Source of the DNA: Gammaproteobacteria bacterium UBA6724
GTDB lineage: Bacteria; Pseudomonadota; Gammaproteobacteria; Pseudomonadales; Azotimanducaceae
Direction of reading: 5' to 3'
DNA: 6,966 bases
Assembly (NCBI GenBank): GCA_002454165.1
Contig: DKIG01000036.1
Coordinates: 1-6,966 of the forward strand
Numbering within the stretch: the stretch's first letter is position 1; each line of letters starts with the position of its first letter. The translations under genes and the position numbers were made by a program. The notes under the pieces are model-generated. The model was not told the DNA's origin and searched no databases. It worked only from the letters and a program-made list of their open reading frames with translations. Shown here piece by piece: positions 1 through 5,880 of the stretch.

Positions 1-46
1 GGGGAATGACGGAGCTGGGGGAATGACGGTAGTGTCACTCCTCCCC

Positions 47-74
47 CGTCATTCCAGCGGAAGCTGGAATCCAG
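47..74 (+). repeat. REP-like hairpin, stem type A, forward
   Basis: The sequence forms a perfect 8-bp stem, ATTCCAGC (51-58) and GCTGGAAT (63-70), around a GGAA loop, framed by CGTC on the left and CCAG on the right. The same stem returns in the opposite orientation at 6876-6904. Dispersed GTCATTCC...GGAATCCAG palindromes of this kind are common in proteobacterial intergenic regions. Positions 1-33 carry two further GGGGAATGACGG strings, so the window opens inside a repeat cluster. Confidence 0.8.
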
Positions 75-83
75 AAAAACCCG

Positions 84-110
84 ACGACAACCACGACAAT
101 AACGACAACG
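84..110 (+). repeat. Three tandem copies of a 9-bp unit
   Basis: The heptamer ACGACAA occurs at 84-90, 93-99 and 102-108, each followed by two variable bases, giving a 9-bp period. It lies in the spacer between the two left-hand REP-like hairpins. No gene covers it. It may be an internal part of the repeat element; no function is visible. Confidence 0.6.
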
Positions 111-157
111 AAGGCACCTGGGTAATAACGAGAAGAGGGTGTCGCCAATCAGCCAGT

Positions 158-187
158 CTGGATTCCGTGTCAAGCACGGAATGACGG
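158..187 (-). repeat. REP-like hairpin, stem type B, reverse
   Basis: A perfect 8-bp stem, ATTCCGTG (162-169) and CACGGAAT (175-182), encloses a TCAAG loop, with CTGG before and GACGG after. Its reverse complement recurs at 6796-6824. With the type A hairpin at 47-74 it makes a facing pair about 83 bases apart, like the paired REP units known as BIMEs. In-frame translations of this unit (such as FRVKHGMT) are artefacts and not genes. Confidence 0.8.
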
Positions 188-223
188 AGCTGGGGGAGTG
201 CCAAAGGTATCTGAGCTTATACA
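178..223 (+). repeat. 46-bp direct repeat, left copy
   Basis: This stretch matches 6913-6958 in the same orientation with 3 differences in 46 positions, by hand alignment. It starts in the distal arm of the type B hairpin and runs through a G-rich segment into AAAGGTATCTGAGCTTATAC. On both sides of the window it directly follows a REP-like hairpin pair, so it seems to be part of a larger composite repeat. The match breaks at 224, within the palindrome at 217-235. Confidence 0.8.
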
Positions 224-235
224 CAAAGTGTATAA
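217..235. promoter_or_regulatory. Perfect palindrome upstream of the receptor gene; possible operator
   Basis: TTATACACAAAGTGTATAA has two perfect 8-bp arms and a 3-base centre. It lies about 85 bases upstream of the receptor start codon. The right arm contains TATAAA (231-236 with the next base), which could serve as a -10 element, but no good -35 box is visible. A dimeric regulator site would fit. It could equally be the end of the repeat element that precedes it. The symmetry is seen; the function is inferred. Confidence 0.35.
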
Positions 236-306
236 ATTCCAGCGGCCTTGGTGTAGAGTTACTCAATGCACTCTCTAGTGCCGGGGTTGGTTTACATAGA
301 CAAATT

Positions 307-313
307 AAGGGGG
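307..313 (+). promoter_or_regulatory. Ribosome binding site that fixes the receptor start
   Basis: AAGGGGG ends six bases before the ATG at 320. This supports starting the receptor at 320 rather than at the in-frame ATG at 266, which would place 18 extra residues before a well-formed signal peptide. Confidence 0.8.
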
Positions 314-319
314 AAAATA

Positions 320-3300
320 ATGAAGAAATATTCATTTGCAAGCCTGGTTTACTCATCAGGTTTATTGCTACTTCTGCTTCTGATATCACCAACTGTATTG
401 CAGGCGGCGGATACCACATCTTCCATTAGAGGGAAGGTCGTCAGTCCGTCTGGAAGCCCGGTCACGGGTACTAGAGTGGAAGTCACTGACCAACGCACCG
501 GGGTGTTGCGGACCTTCTCAACCAATAGTGAAGGGGTATTCCTGGCATCGCGATTGCCTGTTGGTGGTCCCTACCGGATTGTCGTGGCTGAAAAATCTCT
601 GACAGTTCAATCCATCAGCCTGGGCGATGCTTATTACCTTCTGATTGATCTGGCGGAGTCACCCCTCATTGAAGAGGTAGTTGTTTACGGCGAAGCTACC
701 ACCCTCTCGGATGTGGCAGCCGGACCCTCGGCGACATTTTCTAGCCATGACCTGGCAACCGCAGTCGCTTTTGATCGTGATATCACTGATGTTTATGGTA
801 TAGATCCAAGAATAAACATTGACAATCAAGACGATGGATACTCGGTAAACTGCGGCGGCAAGCATCCCAGGTTCAACAGCATTTCCCTGGATGGCGTCAG
901 CCACAATGACCGGTTTGGTTTGAACGACAATGGTTACTCAACAGCCACCGGCTTGCCCTTCCCCTATGATGCTCTGGCGCAAATTTCGGTTGAATTGGCT
1001 CCTTTTGATGTGACCTATGGCAGTTTTTCGGCTTGTAGTATCAATGCAGTGACCAGATCCGGGACCAACGAGTGGGACGGCAATGTCTTTTTTGAGTACA
1101 CCAATGAAGATATGCGTGGCGATTCAATAGGGGACGGTCGGGATTTTAGTACAGCCGACTATAACGATAGAAAATATGGAATCACCCTTGGCGGTCCTAT
1201 TATTGAGGACAGTCTGTTCATTTTCGCCGCCTATGAGAAGACTGAAAAGCCTAGATTCCTTGCTCGTGGTCATGATGGCCAGGGGGTGGGTGATGACCGA
1301 GACTGGCTGAGCGCGGCTGATTATAACCGCATAGTGTCCATTGCGAGGACTGTGTATGACTACGACCCGGGCGGCTCTCCAAGCGATGGTGCCCAGGATG
1401 ATGAAAAATATATGTTGCGGGTGGATTGGAATATCAGTAGCCGTCACAATGCCGCTTTTATTTATAACTATTATGACGGCTTTCAGGACCGGGACTCGGA
1501 TGGTGACAGTAGCGAGTTTGAATTCGCCAATCACTTCTATGTAAAGGGTGCGGAATCGGAGACCTTTACCGTCAAACTAGCGTCCTACTGGTCGGATGCT
1601 TTTTCCACGGAATTCTTCTACAGCAAGAATGATCTGGACGATTCCCAGGTCACTGTTGGTCCCAAGGATTTTGGCGATTTCCAGATCAACATTGAAGATC
1701 CCGACGCGCAGCGTGACGCGCGGCGTACTGTGTATCTTGGTGCCGATGACTCCCGCCAAGCAAACAAACTCTCTACCAGTACTGAGTATTTAAAGTTTTC
1801 CGGTCAATATTTGTTGGGTAATCATGTCATCACCTTCGGCTACGAGCGGGAAGATCTGGAGATTTATAACCTCTTCGTGCAACATTCCCGCGGCGGGGAA
1901 TACAATTTCTTTGATAATTTTGATCCCGATGAGCTTTCGTCTATCCTAGACGACGACGGTATGCCGGTGCCATGTGTTGACCTCATCGGTGCCCAGAGCA
2001 AATTTGACGGTGAATGCGGTCTGTCTGGTATTGAGAAATTTGAACTTGGGCGTCCAAGCCAAATCTACTACGGTAGCGGCGGTGGCACTAACAACGCGGC
2101 CGACGCCGTGGCAAATTTCAGCAATGTACTGCACAGCTTCTATATTCAGGATGAGATTTATTTCCTGACCAATGATCTGACGATAGTCGCCGGTTTGCGT
2201 TACGACAGGTTTACCAGCAGCGACAAACCAAGATTCAATCAGGCATTCGCCACGGCGAACAACGGCCTGCGTAACGATGTAAATATTGACGGACTTTCCC
2301 TCTTGATGCCGAGGTTAGGGTTCACCTGGGACCCGCGCCTTGACCTGACCCTGCGAGGTGGTATTGGTCTTTACTCGGGGGGTAATCCAAATGTCTGGCT
2401 TTCCAATGCCTGGAGCAATGATGGCATTACCAATGTTCAGCAACGGCTGAGGAATTATGACGCCTCAAGGTCAATACTGGATGGCACTATTCCTTTGACC
2501 AGCAATGCCCCTGGCAGGGCTACACCCCAGAAATTGTTTGATGATGTAGCGGCAGCTTCTGAGGCCGACGGCAGCACCAGCAGGCTGGTCTTGATTGATC
2601 CCTCCTATGAGCAACCGAATGAATGGAAACTGGCGCTTGGTGGTACCTGGCGCACCCCCTGGTGGGACATCACGGCCGATATAGATTATCTCCATACGCG
2701 GGTTGAAGATGCCGCCATGTATGTTGACCTGTCTCAGACTATAGTGGGACGCACTACCACTGGGGTGCCGGTCTATGCCTTTACCAATCAAGAGAATAAT
2801 TGGATGCTGACCAATACCGGCCGGGTCTCTGAGTCTGATGTCTTCTCGGTCGTGTTGCGCAAGGATTTTGATTTTGGTTTGGAACTAATGCTGGGGTACG
2901 CCTATACCGATGCGGAAGATGTAGTGCCGATGACTTCTTCTGTTGCCCAGTCCAATTATGAAAATCTGGCGACACTTGATATTAACGATCCGGCTGTTGG
3001 TGATTCCAATTATGTTGTCCCGCATCGGTTGACCCTGCGCGCCAGTTGGGCTACCAACCTCATTGGTGATCTTGAGACCAGAATCACCCTCATGGGCTAT
3101 GCCAGCGAAGGTCAGGGACAGAGTTATACGATGGGCTCCGATACGGATGGGTTCAATGATCTGGAAGGTGAAGGTCGATATGGCAGGCACCTCCTCTATG
3201 TCCCGGGTCCGAATGATCCGCATGTTGTTTTTGGTCCTGATTTTGACATGGCTGCCTTCAATGCCTTCGTAGATAGAGAGGATCTGGGCACCGGTTTTGT

Positions 3301-3610
3301 TGACCGCAATGAAACCCATGTCAGATGGAGTAATCGGTTTGATATCCGGATTGACCAGGAGTTGCCCAGTTTCATTGATGGCACTTCCAGCAGGTTATAC
3401 CTGAAGCTGTACAACCTGGGTAACTTCCTGAGCAAGGAATGGGGTCATGTGAATGATGCGAAGTTTTTCTCACAGCAGGCGGTTAAGTCCAGCCTTAACG
3501 ACGAGGGACAATTCGTCTTTGAGGAATTTAATGAAGGTAGTAGCGTGAGTGATGTGCTGGAACAACGCTCCCTTTGGGCACTGCGAATGGGCTTGCAATT
3601 TGAGTTTTAG
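320..3610 (+). CDS. TonB-dependent outer-membrane receptor, Oar-like, with carboxypeptidase-regulatory-like domain
   Basis: The product has 1096 residues and is predicted to be an outer-membrane receptor importing an unknown substrate with TonB energy. Residues 1-29 form a signal peptide with a KK n-region and a run of seven leucines, probably cleaved after LQA. Residues 34-111 fit a CarboxypepD_reg-like beta-sandwich (GKVVSPSGSPV, NSEGVF, LPVGGPYRI). EEVVVYG (118-124) resembles a TonB-box or plug entry. The plug follows, with PRFNSISLDGV (from 183) and NAVTRSGTN (242-250), both typical of Oar-type receptors. The rest has beta-barrel character and ends in GLQFEF with a C-terminal Phe, the usual outer-membrane beta-signal. 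Four cysteines lie in two close pairs: C178/C239 in the plug and C552/C566 in the barrel. The start at 320 has a strong ribosome site. The next gene begins 11 bases downstream. The class is secure; the substrate is unknown. Confidence 0.93.
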   Translation: MKKYSFASLVYSSGLLLLLLLISPTVLQAADTTSSIRGKVVSPSGSPVTGTRVEVTDQRTGVLRTFSTNSEGVFLASRLPVGGPYRIVVAEKSLTVQSISLGDAYYLLIDLAESPLIEEVVVYGEATTLSDVAAGPSATFSSHDLATAVAFDRDITDVYGIDPRINIDNQDDGYSVNCGGKHPRFNSISLDGVSHNDRFGLNDNGYSTATGLPFPYDALAQISVELAPFDVTYGSFSACSINAVTRSGTNEWDGNVFFEYTNEDMRGDSIGDGRDFSTADYNDRKYGITLGGPIIEDSLFIFAAYEKTEKPRFLARGHDGQGVGDDRDWLSAADYNRIVSIARTVYDYDPGGSPSDGAQDDEKYMLRVDWNISSRHNAAFIYNYYDGFQDRDSDGDSSEFEFANHFYVKGAESETFTVKLASYWSDAFSTEFFYSKNDLDDSQVTVGPKDFGDFQINIEDPDAQRDARRTVYLGADDSRQANKLSTSTEYLKFSGQYLLGNHVITFGYEREDLEIYNLFVQHSRGGEYNFFDNFDPDELSSILDDDGMPVPCVDLIGAQSKFDGECGLSGIEKFELGRPSQIYYGSGGGTNNAADAVANFSNVLHSFYIQDEIYFLTNDLTIVAGLRYDRFTSSDKPRFNQAFATANNGLRNDVNIDGLSLLMPRLGFTWDPRLDLTLRGGIGLYSGGNPNVWLSNAWSNDGITNVQQRLRNYDASRSILDGTIPLTSNAPGRATPQKLFDDVAAASEADGSTSRLVLIDPSYEQPNEWKLALGGTWRTPWWDITADIDYLHTRVEDAAMYVDLSQTIVGRTTTGVPVYAFTNQENNWMLTNTGRVSESDVFSVVLRKDFDFGLELMLGYAYTDAEDVVPMTSSVAQSNYENLATLDINDPAVGDSNYVVPHRLTLRASWATNLIGDLETRITLMGYASEGQGQSYTMGSDTDGFNDLEGEGRYGRHLLYVPGPNDPHVVFGPDFDMAAFNAFVDREDLGTGFVDRNETHVRWSNRFDIRIDQELPSFIDGTSSRLYLKLYNLGNFLSKEWGHVNDAKFFSQQAVKSSLNDEGQFVFEEFNEGSSVSDVLEQRSLWALRMGLQFEF

Positions 3611-3621
3611 GGGATAGTAGA

Positions 3622-4077
3622 TTGTTCATTCTTTATAAGGCGCGCTGTGCATTGACAGGCGCCTTTCCTCTCTTATCAATAATACCAATCTTGTTGTTAT
3701 CAGCTTGTGTTGCGCCGCCAGAGCCGGAGCCAGAGCCGCTTACCAGGCAAAACTCAGCGCTAACACAAGGTAATATTCAGTTAAATTTGATTGTAGGAAC
3801 AACAACCAAATCTGATATTTTAGAGACCTTTGGCGGTCCGAATATCACGACTCGTGATGGTAGCGGGCGGGAAGTGTGGACTTACCAACGAGTAGCACAA
3901 GTTTCGCAATCATCTGGTCAACTGGCAAGAGCAGGGGTAGATTGGACAATCATCTTCGGTAGCAAAATTTCAACTGCTTCCGGGTCTGAGAGCAGTTCGC
4001 GTATGACTACTTTGATTATCAAATTTGACGCTAATGATATTGTGAGCGATTTTCGCAGTAGAACATCAACCTTTTAA
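3622..4077 (+). CDS. Outer-membrane lipoprotein, BamE/SmpA-like
   Basis: The product has 151 residues. The start is a TTG preceded by AGGGGA (3609-3614, seven bases away) that overlaps the receptor stop codon. Starting here gives a signal peptide with K6 and R8, a hydrophobic core and the lipobox LSAC with lipidated C29; a later start would lose the positive charges. Valine at +2 predicts the outer membrane. A proline/glutamate tether (APPEPEPEPE) follows. Residues 52-90 resemble the BamE/SmpA/OmlA fold: LIVGTTTKSDILETFGGP followed by EVWTY. A C-terminal strand-like segment, TTLIIKFDANDIVSDF, fits that fold. BamE itself is a Bam-complex subunit that helps outer-membrane protein insertion, and proteins of this fold occur in several envelope roles. 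Probably co-transcribed with the receptor. GC over 3781-4020 is about 45% by hand count, lower than the receptor. Being a lipoprotein is firm, the fold likely, the role unknown. Confidence 0.85.
   Translation: MFILYKARCALTGAFPLLSIIPILLLSACVAPPEPEPEPLTRQNSALTQGNIQLNLIVGTTTKSDILETFGGPNITTRDGSGREVWTYQRVAQVSQSSGQLARAGVDWTIIFGSKISTASGSESSSRMTTLIIKFDANDIVSDFRSRTSTF
3637..3665 (+). terminator. Terminator-like hairpin within the start of the lipoprotein gene
   Basis: AAGGCGC (3637-3643) pairs perfectly with GCGCCTT (3659-3665) around a 15-base loop, followed by TCCTCTCTTA. It lies 27 bases after the receptor stop, where an intrinsic terminator would be expected, but also inside the signal-peptide codons of the next gene. 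The loop is long and the T tract is interrupted by C, so at best it would be partial. It could lower lipoprotein expression relative to the receptor. Confidence 0.3.
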
Positions 4078-4099
4078 AATCATTTCTCTAGAGATTGTG

Positions 4100-4639
4100 G
4101 TGAAAAATCTTATACTTATATCAATTTCTCTTCTGGTTATTTCGGTGGCAGGGTGCGCAACTAGTCCAGAAACCACAAGAATGACCCCAATGACCCCGCT
4201 TGAAATACAAAATTTGCAGACACGACAATATGAATCAACAAAAGATATCGTATTTCCAAGCGTTGTGTCAGTGTTTCAAGATTTAAGCTACATTATCAAA
4301 ACCGCTGACAAAGACACTGGCATTATCACTGCTGAAAGTGTGGTTGTTGATCTCTGTCCAAGCGGATTTCTTTGTAGGATGAAGCGAACAACCTACGAGC
4401 AATTCGTTGGTACGGCATTTATTGAGAAAATCGGAAAAATGACTCAGGTCAGGCTTAATATAATTTCTAAGAGATCAAGTCCAGAAGTAACTTACCCAGA
4501 CTACGATTACGCAACTGAATCAAACACAACACACACAGCACCGGCCACAAAAAAGGAAACTCCTATTTTAGATGCGAATGTTTATCAGAAAGTGTTTGAA
4601 AGAATTGAGAATGCTATTTTTATTCGCTCAGGCATTTAG
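4100..4639 (+). CDS. Lipoprotein of unknown function, possible BamC-like helix-grip layout
   Basis: The product has 179 residues from the GTG at 4100; the adjacent GTG at 4097 would add one residue. I prefer 4100 because the weak AGAGA ribosome site (4090-4094) is then five bases away and the protein opens MKNLIL, as lipoproteins often do. The signal peptide ends in a VAGC lipobox with lipidated C19. Two sections look structured. The first reads VFPSVVSVFQDLSYIIKTAD then TGIITAES, a helix followed by strands. The second, after a long gap, has FVGTAFIEKIG, VRLNIIS and a final helix, VYQKVFERIENAIF. This helix-strand-strand...helix order resembles a single BamC-type helix-grip domain, but that is inference from pattern. 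C86 and C92 may form a small disulfide loop. A low-complexity Thr-rich stretch precedes the last helix. Spacing to the preceding gene is 22 bases, so an operon is likely. GC over 4141-4620 is 40% by hand count. Confidence 0.8.
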   Translation: MKNLILISISLLVISVAGCATSPETTRMTPMTPLEIQNLQTRQYESTKDIVFPSVVSVFQDLSYIIKTADKDTGIITAESVVVDLCPSGFLCRMKRTTYEQFVGTAFIEKIGKMTQVRLNIISKRSSPEVTYPDYDYATESNTTHTAPATKKETPILDANVYQKVFERIENAIFIRSGI

Positions 4640-4884
4640 CAGACAAGAGGGAAACGGAAGCGACAAAGCGAGTTGGAAGGCTCAACTTTGGTAAAGTATA
4701 ACCCGATCTAAATTTGATCTGTCCTGAAATCCATTCTTGTGAAAGACCTGCCTCGCCTCGTCATTTGATGCCCCATTGAACCGTCATTCCGTGCGCCCCC
4801 CGCCATCCGAAAAACCTGCTAAGGGTGGGTGCCGCTATGATTCACGGGGACGACGGGGATGCCAGGCATTCCATCCCAGGGCAA
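4640..4884. other. Non-coding region between convergent genes
   Basis: I see no gene in this stretch. The small plus-strand open frame from 4776 reads through repeat sequence and the end of epmA on the wrong strand. No convincing intrinsic terminator is visible for either side. An inverted repeat, GGGATG (4856-4861) and CATCCC (4872-4877) with a 10-base loop, lies just past the epmA stop but has no T tract on either strand. A half REP unit sits at 4783-4794. Confidence 0.6.
4783..4794 (+). repeat. Half REP-like unit, stem type B
   Basis: GTCATTCCGTGC is the left half of the type B unit seen in full at 6796-6824 and as another half at 6776-6787. The pairing right arm is absent; the unit is followed by a run of C residues. 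It lies about 90 bases beyond the epmA stop, between the two convergent transcription units. It looks like a decayed or partial copy. Confidence 0.5.
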
Positions 4885-5880
4885 TCACAAACACTGAACA
4901 GCCTCTATGGAATCCGTGCCCATTATCGCCATCAGCAGTCGGTCTATACCGAGGGCAATCCCGGCGCAGGCGGGCAGATGGTTAGTTGACTGCAACAGGT
5001 CTTCGTCATCAGGTACGACTGGCAGAGAGCGGTTACGACGAATCCGATTGTTGCTCGCGAATCTGGCGCGGAGCTGGGCTTCGTCGTTCAGTTCGTCGTA
5101 GGCATTCGCCACTTCCATCCCCAGCACATAAAGCTCAAACCGACTACTGACCGTCTCGCCTCGGTCATTCTCGTGCAACTTGGCAAGTGCCGCTTGGCAG
5201 GCAGGAAAATCATACACCAGGGTAGGTACCCTGAGTCTCGGCTCCACAACCAAGGCAAAGAGAGCATCCAGGTAATCCTGCCTCTCCGCGTGATTATCCC
5301 TGCCAGACAGATGCTGGATCTTGTGAGCCGCCGCTAACCTCTGCAAATCTTCCAGGCTCGCGCGGTGCGGGTTCACATCAAACGCCGCCTGGAACAACCT
5401 CTGATACTCAACTCTCTCGGGACAGGTCGCCGAATCCTTTTTGCTCTCTTGAAGGTAATTTATCAGGTTTTCCTCGGCCAACTGATGATGTTCCAGGTTA
5501 TCAGCGCAAAAATGTAGCAGATGCGTCACATCATCCATTAAGCGAGGCAGGTCAAACCCACAGCGATACCATTCCAGCATGAGAAACTCCGGACGATGTT
5601 GCCCGCCTGATTCACCGCCGCGATAGGCAGGGCAGATCTGGAAGATGCTCTCCTTATATCGGGCGAGGAGTCGCTTCATCGCATACTCGGGTGAAGTCTG
5701 TAGATAATAACTGCGAGGATTATTTGATGCGCCGTCTGCCAATCTCAGATTGTCAAGATTCGGATCGCTGACGCCATAGCACCCCAGGGTGGGTGTCGTA
5801 ACTTCCAGCAGACCCTCGTCGAAAAAATACTGGCGCACCGTTTTGAGCAGGTCACTTCTCAAATGCAGAGGATTAGTCAA
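4885..5880 (-). CDS. epmA: EF-P beta-lysine ligase EpmA (GenX/PoxA family)
   Basis: This 331-residue class II lysyl-tRNA-synthetase paralogue lacks an anticodon-binding domain, as in EpmA (325 in E. coli). It activates (R)-beta-lysine with ATP and transfers it to a lysine of EF-P in the cytoplasm. Motif 1 ends at P30 (LLEVTTP). TSPEYAMKRLLA (62-73) is nearly identical to the E. coli segment. Motif 2 is YRGGE (R87, E90), followed by HRPEFLMLEWYR. MEVANAYDELND matches the substrate-site segment. Motif 3 is GIALGIDR (307-314); A309 corresponds to E. coli A298, where LysRS has glycine, which supports EpmA over LysRS. The start is a TTG within TTGA that overlaps the efp stop, with AAAGG about nine bases upstream. 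The C-terminus looks short: the frame stops about five residues before the position of the E. coli end. Confidence 0.93.
   Translation of the reverse strand: MTNPLHLRSDLLKTVRQYFFDEGLLEVTTPTLGCYGVSDPNLDNLRLADGASNNPRSYYLQTSPEYAMKRLLARYKESIFQICPAYRGGESGGQHRPEFLMLEWYRCGFDLPRLMDDVTHLLHFCADNLEHHQLAEENLINYLQESKKDSATCPERVEYQRLFQAAFDVNPHRASLEDLQRLAAAHKIQHLSGRDNHAERQDYLDALFALVVEPRLRVPTLVYDFPACQAALAKLHENDRGETVSSRFELYVLGMEVANAYDELNDEAQLRARFASNNRIRRNRSLPVVPDDEDLLQSTNHLPACAGIALGIDRLLMAIMGTDSIEAVQCL

Noticed and set aside
1..223. Repeats at the left end considered as a CRISPR array
   Set aside because: The units are inverted hairpins of two types with unequal spacers, not direct repeats at regular spacing, and no cas gene is present.
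266..319. Upstream in-frame ATG extending the receptor by 18 residues
   Set aside because: The extension would precede a complete signal peptide, and a strong ribosome site sits before the ATG at 320.
139..429. A 96-codon plus-strand open frame overlapping the receptor start
   Set aside because: Its first part is a translation of the type B REP hairpin (FRVKHGMT) and its second part overlaps the receptor gene in another frame; no domain or signal is seen.
4700..4730. GATC...GATC and CTTTGGTAAAG near the second lipoprotein as a terminator
   Set aside because: The first does not pair through its centre, the second has only a 4-bp stem, and neither is followed by a T tract.
4776..4985. A 69-codon plus-strand open frame over the epmA end
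   Set aside because: It runs through repeat sequence and antisense to epmA with no protein features.
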